64,000 nucleotides of DNA, from the NCBI GenBank assembly GCA_038131795.1, contig JAYPQE010000002.1, forward strand, positions 124,001-188,000, in the 5' to 3' direction. The translations under genes were made by a program, and so were the position numbers. This document shows, piece by piece, positions 8,513 through 18,382 of this stretch. Numbering within the stretch: the stretch's first letter is position 1; each line of letters starts with the position of its first letter. Below the pieces are notes generated by a model that had not been told where the DNA came from, searched no databases, and worked only from the letters and a program-made list of their open reading frames with translations. Source of the DNA: Eutrophobius brisbanensis (GTDB lineage: Bacteria; Pseudomonadota; Gammaproteobacteria; Eutrophobiales; Eutrophobiaceae).

Positions 8513-9964
8513 CTATTTGCGCCAGAAAGTGGGAGACAGCAGTACCAGTAAAGTAAATATTTCCAGCCTGCCAAGCAGCATGGCAAGACAAAGTATCCAT
8601 TTTGCAAATGTATTAATGCCGCTGTAATTTGCACTAACATCACCGAGGCCGGGGCCTAGATTGTTCATGCATGCAACCATTGCCGAAAAAGCAGTAACCT
8701 GATCAAGACCGGATGCCATTAACAACAACATGAGAAATGCAAATACAACTGTATAGACCGCAAAGAATCCCCACACTGCATTTATAACGGTCTCTTCTAC
8801 TGCCTTATTACCCAGTTTTATAGTGAAAATAGCACTGGGATGAACAAGTTTTTTAATTTCTCTCATGCCCTGTTTATAGAGTAATAAAACCCGTATCACC
8901 TTTAACCCACCACAGGTGGAGCCCGCACAGGCACCAATGAAGCTGGCAAAAATTAATAGTACCGGCAGAAAAGTAGGCCAGGTTGCATACGAGGTAGTGG
9001 TGAATCCAGTTGTCGTTGTGATAGAGACGGTCTGGAAAATACCATGGGTAATTGCCGTAAGCGTATCTCCATAAACATTTTCAAGGATCAGATAGCCGCA
9101 ACTGACCAAACATATTCCTGCCAGGATTTGTAAATAAACCTTGAGTTCATAGTCAAGTATATAGCCATGTAGGCTCATGGATCGCCAGGCAACGAAGTGC
9201 AGAGTGAAATTTGTTCCAGCAATGATCATGAAAAAAACTGCAATGGCATCTATTGTTCTACTATTGAAATACCCCAGGCTTAGATCATGGGTGGAAAACC
9301 CCCCTATAGATATGGTTGAAAAACTGTGTCCAATTGCATCAAAAAGATCCATGCCAGCTAGCCAGTAACAGACGGCGCAAATGATAGTAAGTGACAAATA
9401 AACATACCAGAGAACCTTTGCAGTTTCGGTAATCCTGGGGGTGAGTTTTGAATCTTTAATTGGGCCAGGTGTTTCTGCACGATACAACTGCATGCCACCA
9501 ATACCCAGTAAAGGCAGAATCGCTACCGCAAGGACAATTATTCCCATCCCTCCCAGCCACTGAAGCTCCTGTCGATAGAACAGGATTGATTTGGGTAATT
9601 GATCTAAACCGGTAATCACAGTAGCACCAGTTGTAGTTAAACCTGAAATAGATTCAAATACGGAATCTGTAAATGAAAGTTGCAGGTGTTGTGAAAGGAA
9701 TAATGGCACTGCTCCAGATACACCCAGGACCACCCAAAATAGGACGACAACCATAAAACCATCTTTTAAACGGAGTTCTTTTCTATGCTTACGTGCCGGG
9801 AACCAGAATATTAACCCGGTAAACAAAATAAGAAACAGGGCAGAAACAAATGGAATTAAAGTGCCATCATTATAGAAAATAGAAAAACATATGGGTGGAA
9901 CCATTGTAAGACTGAAGAGGATTAACAGTAATCCTGTGATTCTTTGAATAACGAGAAATTGCAT
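8513..9964 (-). CDS. trkH: Trk potassium uptake system membrane subunit TrkH
   Basis: Inner-membrane K+ transporter subunit of the SKT family, 483 aa, close to the 480-485 usual for TrkH. Strongly hydrophobic throughout, with four pore repeats. The selectivity segments are visible as TTTGATVI, ISIGGFSTHD, TTTTGFTTTSY and MNNLGPGLG. It begins 5 bases after trkA, so both subunits come from one transcript and should assemble with TrkA at the cytoplasmic face. Confidence 0.96.
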   Translation of the reverse strand: MQFLVIQRITGLLLILFSLTMVPPICFSIFYNDGTLIPFVSALFLILFTGLIFWFPARKHRKELRLKDGFMVVVLFWVVLGVSGAVPLFLSQHLQLSFTDSVFESISGLTTTGATVITGLDQLPKSILFYRQELQWLGGMGIIVLAVAILPLLGIGGMQLYRAETPGPIKDSKLTPRITETAKVLWYVYLSLTIICAVCYWLAGMDLFDAIGHSFSTISIGGFSTHDLSLGYFNSRTIDAIAVFFMIIAGTNFTLHFVAWRSMSLHGYILDYELKVYLQILAGICLVSCGYLILENVYGDTLTAITHGIFQTVSITTTTGFTTTSYATWPTFLPVLLIFASFIGACAGSTCGGLKVIRVLLLYKQGMREIKKLVHPSAIFTIKLGNKAVEETVINAVWGFFAVYTVVFAFLMLLLMASGLDQVTAFSAMVACMNNLGPGLGDVSANYSGINTFAKWILCLAMLLGRLEIFTLLVLLSPTFWRK

Positions 9965-9969
9965 AACTT

Positions 9970-11343
9970 TTAGAGAAAAGTTATACCCACCTGAAATAAA
10001 CGCTCAACATCTGGCACACGTTTTTTATCAGCTACTAACAGGATTATATGATCTTCGGCTTCTATTACAGTGTCATGGTGGGCCATTAAAACTGCATCTC
10101 CTCTAACGATAGCACCTATACTGGTGTCAGGAGGAAGAGAAATTTCATCAATGGCTCTGCCAACTACCTTGGAAGATTTTTCGTCACCATGCGCAACGGC
10201 TTCTATGGCTTCCGCAGCACCACGCCGTAATGAGTGTACAACTACCACGTCTCCCATGCGTATATGTGCAAGTAAGCTGCCAATTGTGGCTTGCTGCGGT
10301 GATATGGCAATATCGATAACGTCACTTTGTACAAGATCCACGTACGCTGGACGGTTTGTCAGAGACATGACCTTGCCTGCACCCAATCGTTTTGCCAGCA
10401 TGCATGAAATTATGTTGGCTTCATCTGCATTTGTTAATGCGCAGAAGATATCTGTCTCTTCAATATTTTCTTCTACTAATAACTCACCATCTGTCGCATC
10501 TCCATGTAACACCAGGGCCTTTTTTAAAGATTCTGATGCTACTTTTGCCTGGTCTGGCGACATTTCAATGACTTTTACCTGATATTGGTTTTCCAGCAAC
10601 TTGGCCAAGTTCAGTCCAATGTTCCCGCCGCCTGCAATCATTATGCGTTTGATTGGTCTGATCATATATATAATGGATTTGAGAACAGTCCGTATATTTT
10701 TTGGCGCCCCAATAATGAACAGTTCATCGTCTTCCTGAATAATAGTCTCGCCGTCGGGTATGATTCCTTTTCCTTCCCTGAAAATTGTCACGATCCTGAA
10801 ATCAGTATTCGGAAAATGATCGGGTAATTCGATTAACTTCAGATGACAGAGAATACTGCTTTTCGTTACTCTAACAGCAACCATCTGAGCCTTACCGTCA
10901 GCAAAGTCCAGAACCTGCAGGGCACCTGGGAAACTTATCAAATGTTCAATGTATTTTGTGACCAGTAACTCAGGGTTGATTAAGACATCTATTGGTAATG
11001 CTTCCTGAGCAAACAGAGTTGTGTGGTTAAGGTAATCAAGGTTCCTTACCCGTGCAATTTTTGTTGGGATGTGAAAAAGCGTATATGCAACCTGGCATGC
11101 AATCATATTTGTTTCATCGCTGTTGGTTACAGCAATAATCATGTCAGAATCATCTGCGCCGGCATTTTTTAGAATGGATGGGTTCGATGCATTTCCACAA
11201 ACGGTTTGCAGATCATACCTTTCACCCAGAATTTGTAATGATTTCTGATTAGTATCTACGACAGTTATATCATTTGCCTCACTAACCAGATTTTTTGCTA
11301 CCGATGTTCCGACTTGACCGGCTCCCAGGATTATTATTTTCAT
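9970..11343 (-). CDS. trkA: Trk system NAD(H)-binding regulatory subunit TrkA
   Basis: Peripheral cytoplasmic subunit that gates TrkH, 457 aa, typical of the two-module TrkA. Each half has a Rossmann RCK_N domain (IILGAGQVGTSVAKNL at residue 3 and IMIAGGGNIGLNLAKLLE at about residue 234) and an RCK_C domain. The acidic ends of the second beta strands (VVDTNQ and VIEMSPD) suit NAD(H) binding. It lies downstream of ntrX, after a 94-base gap. Confidence 0.96.
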   Translation of the reverse strand: MKIIILGAGQVGTSVAKNLVSEANDITVVDTNQKSLQILGERYDLQTVCGNASNPSILKNAGADDSDMIIAVTNSDETNMIACQVAYTLFHIPTKIARVRNLDYLNHTTLFAQEALPIDVLINPELLVTKYIEHLISFPGALQVLDFADGKAQMVAVRVTKSSILCHLKLIELPDHFPNTDFRIVTIFREGKGIIPDGETIIQEDDELFIIGAPKNIRTVLKSIIYMIRPIKRIMIAGGGNIGLNLAKLLENQYQVKVIEMSPDQAKVASESLKKALVLHGDATDGELLVEENIEETDIFCALTNADEANIISCMLAKRLGAGKVMSLTNRPAYVDLVQSDVIDIAISPQQATIGSLLAHIRMGDVVVVHSLRRGAAEAIEAVAHGDEKSSKVVGRAIDEISLPPDTSIGAIVRGDAVLMAHHDTVIEAEDHIILLVADKKRVPDVERLFQVGITFL

Positions 11344-11437
11344 GGCTACACTTAGTTATACCCAGTTATAAATTCACATTAAAATTTTGAGTAATTTAAC
11401 CTGCAGCGCATACAAACAACATATATGGAAAATATAC

Positions 11438-12793
11438 TCAATGCTTGATATCAATCCCCAGCATTTTTAACTTCCTGTACAGGTGAGTCCGTTCCATGCC
11501 AACATTCTGGGCAATCTTACTGACACTGCCATTCGACTGTTTTAATTGATATTCAAGGTACGCTTTTTCAAATTTTTCTCTTGCTTCACGCAATGGCAGA
11601 TCAAAGTTACGTAAATCGTTGTCTGCCCTGTATCCTGATTTTTCTCCAAGTGTTTCTTCCACTTCATCCGTTTCAATTGTTTCATCCAGACCCAGTATCA
11701 AAAGCCTTTGCACAAGGTTTTTTAGCTCACGAATATTTCCTGGCCAACTGTACATCCTTAATCGGTTTTGTGCGGAAGTTGAAAAGTGTCGATAGGGTAG
11801 ATGTTCTTCGGAAACAAAATAATTTACATAATATTCCAGTAATTCAGGAACATCTTCAAAATGATATCTTAATGACGGAATAATAACGGACAGTACATTA
11901 AGCTGGAAAAATAAATCGCCCCGAAACTTTTCTTCTTTTATGGCATCTTCAATTGATTTGCTCGTAGCGGCGATGATTCGCGCATTTAGTGGGATTGAGT
12001 CACCGCCTCCAACCCTGGTATAGCTGGACTTTTCCAGAGCGTCCTGTAGTTTTGCCTGGGCATTTGCTTCAAGGTCAACTATGTCTTTCAGAAAAACGAT
12101 ACCATTTCCGGCTTCATCCACAAGACCTTCTGTAATCTTGCCATTTTCAATTTTACCGAATAGTTCGCTTGAACTCTCTTCTGAAGTTAAAGCAGATACA
12201 TTGACGGTGATAAATGGTTCGTCTTGTCGATTACTCTTACTATGGATATATCTGGCTACTGCTTCTTTATCTGTACCGGATTCCCCAATGATTAATACAG
12301 GATTGTTTCTATCTGAAATTTTATCAATCAGATTTCTGATGCTTTGTATAGCATCGCTTTTTCCTATCATTTCGATGGGAAATGATTCTCGATTTTTTAG
12401 TTTTTTATTTTCTTTTTCCAGCCAGTTGGTTTTAATTGCATTTTTAATGGTCAGGACCAGTTTCGCCATGGACAGCGGTTTTTCGAGAAAGTCATAAGCC
12501 CCCAGCCGAGTCGCTTCTACTGCGGTTTCGACAGTACCGTGACCAGACATGATGATAACTGGAGAACTGAATGTTTCGTTTTGTTTCCATTCTTTCAGCA
12601 AAGTGATTCCATCGGTATCGGGCATCCAAATATCGAGGAGTACGAGGACAGGGTTAATTTCTTTTATTGCTTTGCGGGCTTCGCTTGCATCATTCGCAAT
12701 GGAAACATCAAAGCCTTCATCTTCAAGGATATCTTTTATCAGGTTGCAGATGTCAGGTTCATCATCAACGACCAGAACTTTTCCCATACTCAT
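11438..12793 (-). CDS. ntrX: NtrX-like response regulator with degenerate AAA+ domain
   Basis: Partner regulator of the NtrY-like kinase, 451 aa: receiver (residues 4-120; acidic pocket D10/D11, phosphoacceptor D54, K105), AAA+ central domain (about 143-375) and a Fis-type helix-turn-helix at the C-terminus (VSKIAQNVGMERTHLYRKL). The receiver and DNA-binding parts look intact. The central domain does not. Walker A reads GESGTDKE (Gly replaced by Asp175). The GAFTGA loop expected after ELFG (210-213) is absent. Walker B reads VFLKDI, not the usual FLDEI. The FREDLYYRL segment reads FRGDLFFQL. NtrX relatives without GAFTGA are known to act without sigma-54, and that is the likely reading here. 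The start overlaps ntrY by 4 bases. Confidence 0.9.
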   Translation of the reverse strand: MSMGKVLVVDDEPDICNLIKDILEDEGFDVSIANDASEARKAIKEINPVLVLLDIWMPDTDGITLLKEWKQNETFSSPVIIMSGHGTVETAVEATRLGAYDFLEKPLSMAKLVLTIKNAIKTNWLEKENKKLKNRESFPIEMIGKSDAIQSIRNLIDKISDRNNPVLIIGESGTDKEAVARYIHSKSNRQDEPFITVNVSALTSEESSSELFGKIENGKITEGLVDEAGNGIVFLKDIVDLEANAQAKLQDALEKSSYTRVGGGDSIPLNARIIAATSKSIEDAIKEEKFRGDLFFQLNVLSVIIPSLRYHFEDVPELLEYYVNYFVSEEHLPYRHFSTSAQNRLRMYSWPGNIRELKNLVQRLLILGLDETIETDEVEETLGEKSGYRADNDLRNFDLPLREAREKFEKAYLEYQLKQSNGSVSKIAQNVGMERTHLYRKLKMLGIDIKH

Positions 12794-15024
12794 AATTGCT
12801 GCCCTTTTACCATTGTATCCATGTCTTCATTTCTGGCCTGCATCACTGCAGGTAGCCTGATAATTGCACACGCACCTTTTGAATCAGGGTTATTTTCTAA
12901 CCAGACAACACCGCCATGTTCTTCAATAATCTTTTTCACAATTGCAAGGCCCAGGCCAGTACCCTTGGGTTTTGTTGTCACATAGGGATCGAACATATTA
13001 TCAATAATTTCATCAGAAATCCCGGTTCCCAGATCTTTTATCCTGATTTCGACAAAATCCAATCCATGATCTGAAATATAATTCGTTTTTATTCGAATTG
13101 CAGTCTTATCTGTATCTACCGTAGCTTCAATTGCATTATTGACAAGATTGTTGAAAACCCGGCGTATTCGACTTTGGTCGCCTTTTACTAACGGTAAATT
13201 GGGTGAAAGTTCAAGGGTGACTGTCATATTCGTATTTAGGGTATTGTATAGATCAACCACCTCCTGAACTTGCTGGTTCAGGTTTATCATTTGATGTGAG
13301 GAGCTGGGTGTCTGGGCATAGTCAGAAAAGGTATTGACCATTTCCTTCATGGTTTCTACCTGCTGGATAATAGTGTTGGTGAGTTTGTCCATGGCTTCAG
13401 CTTTGCCAGGATCCATATTATCAAGATATTTTAACCTGAGTCTTTCGGCCGCCAGCTGGATAGGAGTAAGCGGGTTTTTGATTTCGTGGGCCAATCTTCT
13501 CGCCATTTCACTCCAGGCGGCATCTTTCTGCCCCTGGATAATTGCCGTTATATCATCAAACACAATAATCTGGGACATTGTGTCATCCACATCTGGCATG
13601 GATAATGTGGTGCCACTACACATCAGGACCTGGCGCCCACTGGTACCAAATAACGTCACCTGTTCACGCCATTCATTGATGTTTTTTTCCTGATGGTATT
13701 CGATAGTGCTAAGCATTGGTTCCAGGTAGTTATATTTGTTAACAATGTCCTCCAGGCCCTGCCCCGTCATATCACTGATTTCGATTCCCAGGATCTGGTT
13801 ACTGCTTATATTTGCAGTCCTGACAATATTAGTATTGTCCACGACCATTACACCAGAGGATAATCTACTTAAAACGGCCTCAAGGTAGACCTTCTGAGTT
13901 TCAGCCTGTATTTGGCTGGACCGGGCCTGGTCTCTGGCTGAAGATATCTTTTTAGTCATATCATTAAAAGAAGCTACCAGGAACCCAAGTTCGTCATTAC
14001 CGGGAACTGGCAAGGTTTTACTGTAATCACCTTCGGCAACAGATTTAGTTCCATCAGCCAGGTTCCTAATCGGCGCCGCCAGTCTGTTAGCAGAATAAAA
14101 AGATGCCCAAAGTGCAGAAAAAATACTGAATAACAGAACGAGTGTCAGTATGGATGCAAATCCGACTTTCAACTGGTCCCTGAGATATGATAATTCCTGA
14201 TATTCTCCATAAGTAAATTGAATATTGGTCGCAAGTGAATTGATACGTTCTGCAGTGGGAAACAGCGCTGATAATATTCTAGGTTCAATATCAATGGATA
14301 AAATCGGGATATTAACAGCTGTCTGGATAGAAAAGTCCGATTGTGTCGTTGAAGTTAAACCAACATAATTATTTCCCTGTTGGAGTTGAAATAATATTGA
14401 ATCTTCAGGTGAAGCCGGGACCAGTTCATCGAGATTGCTGCTGGAAGCTATAAAGTTACCCTGTCTGGAGATAATTGTTAACTCTTCTGCGCCAATTCTG
14501 CTACGTAATTCATCAATCTCAACTGGTATCATTTCAGTTGGCAGAGTTGAAATATCATTTGCCACCTGTTCAGTTAGTTTTAACATCTCCCTCATTCTTT
14601 CATTCAATGAAATTTTACTGAGCTCAAGGGAGTCATTCAGTGCCTGTTCAACTTTGGGATTAAACCAGCTGTCAATTCCCTGATATAAAAAATTTAATGA
14701 GAAGTAGTACAGAATCAATAATGGGACAGTAGATAAAATTGCAAACATTGATACTGTTTTGAAAGTCATTTTTGAACCTGGCAACTTTTGTTTTAGTTGT
14801 ACAACCAGGCTTCTGAGGTTGGCAAATATGAGAATAATGAGAGCCAATAAGCCAAGAGCATTAAAGATTAACAGGCCTGACATATATTCGCCAAACCTGT
14901 CAGGGTTTTGTAGCGCATCACCCATCAATACCAGTGAAGCGAGCATAAACAGGAACAGAATTATTCCCAGGACCAGAATAATGTTTTTGTCTTCAGTGAC
15001 CGGTTTACTGGATTGACCATTCAT
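12790..15024 (-). CDS. ntrY: NtrY-like sensor histidine kinase
   Basis: Membrane sensor kinase of 744 aa. Two hydrophobic segments near residues 15-70 and a third near 85-110 are followed by a long periplasmic stretch and another membrane helix at about 285-305. A HAMP domain (RLAAPIRNLADGTKSVAEGDY), a PAS-like domain and a HisKA domain follow, with phosphoacceptor His in RRLAHEIKNPLTPI. The HATPase domain shows NLVNNAIEAT, DLGTGI and TGLGLAIVKK. It overlaps ntrX by 4 bases and DUF4390 by 20, so the three are probably co-translated. NtrYX systems respond to nitrogen, redox or envelope cues in different bacteria; the signal here is unknown. Confidence 0.93.
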   Translation of the reverse strand: MNGQSSKPVTEDKNIILVLGIILFLFMLASLVLMGDALQNPDRFGEYMSGLLIFNALGLLALIILIFANLRSLVVQLKQKLPGSKMTFKTVSMFAILSTVPLLILYYFSLNFLYQGIDSWFNPKVEQALNDSLELSKISLNERMREMLKLTEQVANDISTLPTEMIPVEIDELRSRIGAEELTIISRQGNFIASSSNLDELVPASPEDSILFQLQQGNNYVGLTSTTQSDFSIQTAVNIPILSIDIEPRILSALFPTAERINSLATNIQFTYGEYQELSYLRDQLKVGFASILTLVLLFSIFSALWASFYSANRLAAPIRNLADGTKSVAEGDYSKTLPVPGNDELGFLVASFNDMTKKISSARDQARSSQIQAETQKVYLEAVLSRLSSGVMVVDNTNIVRTANISSNQILGIEISDMTGQGLEDIVNKYNYLEPMLSTIEYHQEKNINEWREQVTLFGTSGRQVLMCSGTTLSMPDVDDTMSQIIVFDDITAIIQGQKDAAWSEMARRLAHEIKNPLTPIQLAAERLRLKYLDNMDPGKAEAMDKLTNTIIQQVETMKEMVNTFSDYAQTPSSSHQMINLNQQVQEVVDLYNTLNTNMTVTLELSPNLPLVKGDQSRIRRVFNNLVNNAIEATVDTDKTAIRIKTNYISDHGLDFVEIRIKDLGTGISDEIIDNMFDPYVTTKPKGTGLGLAIVKKIIEEHGGVVWLENNPDSKGACAIIRLPAVMQARNEDMDTMVKGQQL

Positions 15025-15562
15025 ACCATGGACTACTAAGCTCCCAACTTGGAGAAATAAGTGCTAGAGGTTGCAATGGAAGTGGAAGATTTCTTATTCG
15101 TAATTCAGATTTTAAAAAGCCATTATATGCGCGATCCTCAAATAGGTTATTCTCATCAAAAACCGGAAAATTATTAATATTACCTAGGAAGCTCAAGGAT
15201 TCCCCCAGTTCTTTAAACTGCCTTTTATCGCCTGTTATAACATTGATAACCTGATAGGAATTGGTCAGAGGCAGGTAATCCAGAGTAAAACTCATAACGG
15301 CATTCGCTACGGTCTGGTCCCATCGCCAGTTACGCACTCTCTTGATTTCCACTGTGATATCAAATCTCAGTTGAATGCCATGATTGAGGGCCTCAACAAC
15401 GCTGTCTGACAGGTCGTAACGAATGTCAGCATCAACCTGATAAAAACCATCTTTTACTCTGCCAGAAACATAATCTATGCTGATTCCCTCGGCCATTACA
15501 GCAGCAGGCGAACTTAAAAACGCCAGGATTATGAAAAAATTGAGTAAAAATGCTTTCATCAT
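15005..15562 (-). CDS. DUF4390 family secreted protein
   Basis: 185 aa with an N-terminal signal peptide (residues 1-24, ending AAVMAEG) and a beta-rich remainder. The WRWDQTVANA segment, the LDYLPLTNSYQVIN stretch and the WELSSPWYEW C-terminus match the family repeatedly found between rsmB and ntrY. No biochemical function is established for DUF4390. The conserved coupling to NtrY, with a 20-base overlap, hints at a role in envelope sensing, but that is inference. Two adjacent ATG codons (15562 and 15559) overlap the rsmB stop. Confidence 0.85.
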   Translation of the reverse strand: MMKAFLLNFFIILAFLSSPAAVMAEGISIDYVSGRVKDGFYQVDADIRYDLSDSVVEALNHGIQLRFDITVEIKRVRNWRWDQTVANAVMSFTLDYLPLTNSYQVINVITGDKRQFKELGESLSFLGNINNFPVFDENNLFEDRAYNGFLKSELRIRNLPLPLQPLALISPSWELSSPWYEWSIQ

Positions 15563-16881
15563 GCAGTTTTTTCTAAAAGTGAATAAAAAAATCCATCTGA
15601 CTCACCGATTCCCGGTAAAACCTGATATCCATAGTTAGTTTTTACGCCAAATGTCTCATTAATTGGTAATAGTTTCACATTATTATATTGATTGATAAAT
15701 TGGGCAATTTGCTCACTCCCTTCTTCCGTGAGTATAGAACAAGTGCAATACAGAAGTTTACCCCCGGGTTTAAGCGCCTGCCATAGGGTTTCAAGGAGTC
15801 GTTTCTGAGAAGCTACCAGCAGCTGAATCTGTTCCTGAGTCCTCAGGTATTTGATATCCGGGTGACGGCGAATAATCCCGCTGGCACTGCAGGGGGCATC
15901 CAGCAATATCCTGTCGAACAATTTGCCATCCCACCACCTATTTATATCATGAATATCTGCCTGGACTAATGTTGCCTTTAAATTCATTCTCTGCAGGTTT
16001 TCAGCCACCAAATTGAGCCTTTTCTTATCTACATCAATGGCCACCAATTCGGACACCTGGGGGAACTCCTCCAGTAAATGTCCAGTCTTTCCTCCAGGTG
16101 CTGCACATGCATCCAGCACCCTGTGTCCGGGAAGACAATTCAGTAATGGCGCAGCAAGTTGTGCGCCTGTATCCTGGACTGAAACCTTCCCTTCCATAAA
16201 TCCGGGGATGTCTTGTACATTTAAGGCCTTTGTTAGCACAATTCCTGTTGCAGACATTTCAGATTCAGTGGCGCTGATTCCACTGGAATTTAACTGCATT
16301 AGATAATTCTGTCTGGTCTGTAATTGAGTATTAAGCCTTAAATGCATAGGGGGATACTCATTGCTTACAGTTAATATTTTTTGCCATTGTTCAGGCCATT
16401 GTTCAGAAATTTTTTGTATTAGCCAGCCAGGAAACGCATAACGGATGCTATTAACTTCCGAAATTTTTATATCTATATTATTCCGTTCACGTTGATAGTT
16501 TCTTAGAACTGCGTTGATAAGTTTTGTGGCCCAGGGTTTGCCGATGGATTTTGATGTTTTAACAGATTCATTGATTGCGGCATAGTCTGGTGTTCTTAAA
16601 AATTTAATTTGATAAATGCCCGATAGTAGCAATACTCGCAGATCTGTGTCTTTGGTTTTTAAAGGTTTTGGAATCAGTAAACTTAAGACATAATCAAGTT
16701 GGTAATACCACCTCATTACACCATAGCAGATTTCCTGGACCAGACTTTTAGTGCGATTTTCATTGACGGAGTGTAGGTGATTGACGAGGCTGGCATCCAG
16801 ATTTTTTCTGTTACTGATCACATCAGTCAGTACCCTGACGACTATGGTTCGAGCCGATTGATTCACCGGAGATGTATTCAT
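15559..16881 (-). CDS. rsmB: 16S rRNA (cytosine(967)-C(5))-methyltransferase RsmB
   Basis: SAM-dependent rRNA methyltransferase, 440 aa. The N-terminal NusB-like RNA-binding domain spans about residues 5-140 (LVQEICYGVMRWYYQLD). The catalytic domain shows SAM motif DACAAPGGKTGHLLE (about residues 258-272), the Cys in DAPCSASGIIRRHPD and the second catalytic Cys in LYCTCSILTEE. The start ATG shares one base with the fmt stop and the end overlaps DUF4390, so it sits inside the def-fmt-rsmB transcription unit. Confidence 0.96.
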   Translation of the reverse strand: MNTSPVNQSARTIVVRVLTDVISNRKNLDASLVNHLHSVNENRTKSLVQEICYGVMRWYYQLDYVLSLLIPKPLKTKDTDLRVLLLSGIYQIKFLRTPDYAAINESVKTSKSIGKPWATKLINAVLRNYQRERNNIDIKISEVNSIRYAFPGWLIQKISEQWPEQWQKILTVSNEYPPMHLRLNTQLQTRQNYLMQLNSSGISATESEMSATGIVLTKALNVQDIPGFMEGKVSVQDTGAQLAAPLLNCLPGHRVLDACAAPGGKTGHLLEEFPQVSELVAIDVDKKRLNLVAENLQRMNLKATLVQADIHDINRWWDGKLFDRILLDAPCSASGIIRRHPDIKYLRTQEQIQLLVASQKRLLETLWQALKPGGKLLYCTCSILTEEGSEQIAQFINQYNNVKLLPINETFGVKTNYGYQVLPGIGESDGFFYSLLEKTA

Positions 16882-17822
16882 TAAGTTTTGATACAGGACC
16901 AGATGGAAGGATTGCCATTATAAAAAACTGAGGTCATTAATGGTTTCTTACCAGGTAACTGTAATTTTGTAATATTAATAACATTGTCTTTACAAGCGAC
17001 TTCGAGGCCTTTGGCAGAGTAATCAACAATGCTGCCTGGTGGGGAATGCGAAGCATATCCCTTTAAAATTTCCACTTCCCAGATTCTGACAGGTTGGCCG
17101 TCCAGGACGGTATGAGCTATAGGCACGGGGTTCATGGCGCGTATCAGTCTTTCAATCTCATTCGCTGATTTTTGCCAATCAATCAGGGCATCTGCTTTAC
17201 TGATTTTGGGCGCATAGGTAGCAAGTCCATTTTCCTGAGGGACGGGGTGATACGTCCCTTCAGCAAGGTTGTCTAACAGCGTGGTAATAGATTCTGACCC
17301 TAACTGAGATAGTTTTTCATGTAATGAGCCGGCTGTTTCGTTTTTTTCTATTGCACAAGGACTTTGAAATAGTATGTCCCCAGTATCTAGTCCTTTATCC
17401 ATTTGCATAATTGTGATGCCAGTTGTCTTGTCGCCCGCGAGAATTGCATGTTGTATAGGTGCTGCGCCACGCCACCTTGGAAGTAACGACATATGAACAT
17501 TTATACAACCAAATTTTGGGAGTGATAAGACAGAATCTGTCAGTATTAATCCATAGGCGGCAACTACCAGAACATCAACTGATTTTAAAAGTGTTGCAGA
17601 CTCAAGCTCAACTTTATTTTGTGGTTGGTATACCTGTATACCAAGGTGTTCTGCTGTTACCTTGACCGGACTTTTTTTAATTTTTTTGCCTCGTCCTGAA
17701 GGCCTGTCTGGCTGGGTAAATACTGCGCTGATGGAATGCCTGCTGGATGTTGCAATGTGTTCGAGTATTCTGGCAGCCAGTTCAGGGGTACCGGCAAATG
17801 CGATATTGAGACCTACTGCCAT
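16881..17822 (-). CDS. fmt: Methionyl-tRNA formyltransferase
   Basis: Transfers a formyl group from 10-formyltetrahydrofolate to Met-tRNA(fMet), 313 aa, normal length. The N-terminal Rossmann domain holds IAFAGTPELAARIL. The active-site stretch contains the catalytic Asn and His in CINVHMSLLPRWRGAAPIQ and the Asp in MDKGLDTGDIL. The C-terminal OB-like domain begins at about residue 210. It lies just behind def, as in most proteobacteria. Confidence 0.97.
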   Translation of the reverse strand: MAVGLNIAFAGTPELAARILEHIATSSRHSISAVFTQPDRPSGRGKKIKKSPVKVTAEHLGIQVYQPQNKVELESATLLKSVDVLVVAAYGLILTDSVLSLPKFGCINVHMSLLPRWRGAAPIQHAILAGDKTTGITIMQMDKGLDTGDILFQSPCAIEKNETAGSLHEKLSQLGSESITTLLDNLAEGTYHPVPQENGLATYAPKISKADALIDWQKSANEIERLIRAMNPVPIAHTVLDGQPVRIWEVEILKGYASHSPPGSIVDYSAKGLEVACKDNVINITKLQLPGKKPLMTSVFYNGNPSIWSCIKT

Positions 17823-17831
17823 GTCAATTAA

Positions 17832-18347
17832 TCAGGATGCCCGGGCCGCCTGAAGTTTTTCCTGCTTTTCAAATTTCTTAAGAATTCGGTTGCGCTTTAG
17901 GGGGGACAGGTAATCAATAAAAAGGCGGCCATTGAGATGGTCTATCTCGTGTTGTATACATACAGCATAGAGTCCATCTACTGATTCTTCAATGATCTCT
18001 CCATCCAGGTTTTGGTATCGTACGGTAATGGTTTCCGGCCGTTCAACCGTCTCAAAGATATCCGGGACAGACAGGCAGCCTTCCTGCATTTCTTCTGTAC
18101 CTGAAGAAGACAGGATCTCCGGATTGATTAATACCCTGTGGTCAGATTGTTCCATGGAGAGATCAATCACGACCAGTCGTTTCTGGATATTGACCTGGGT
18201 TGCGGCAAGTCCTATGCCATTTTCTGCATACATGGTCTCCAGCATGTCACTTGCAAGCTCTCTGATGGAATCATCAATATTGGAAATCGGCTGCGCTATT
18301 TTCCGCAAACGATTGTCAGGAATATGTAATACCTCAAGGATTGCCAT
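17832..18347 (-). CDS. def: Peptide deformylase
   Basis: Removes the N-formyl group from nascent proteins; 171 aa from ATG 18347. A TTG directly before it would add one Met, but the family begins MAILEVLHIPD. All three metalloenzyme motifs are intact: GIGLAATQV, EGCLSVP (metal-binding Cys) and QHEIDHLNG (two His ligands plus Glu). First gene of the leftward def-fmt-rsmB run. Confidence 0.97.
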   Translation of the reverse strand: MAILEVLHIPDNRLRKIAQPISNIDDSIRELASDMLETMYAENGIGLAATQVNIQKRLVVIDLSMEQSDHRVLINPEILSSSGTEEMQEGCLSVPDIFETVERPETITVRYQNLDGEIIEESVDGLYAVCIQHEIDHLNGRLFIDYLSPLKRNRILKKFEKQEKLQAARAS

Positions 18348-18382
18348 CAAAAATGCTCCAAAAAATTCTCTAACTTACTGAT

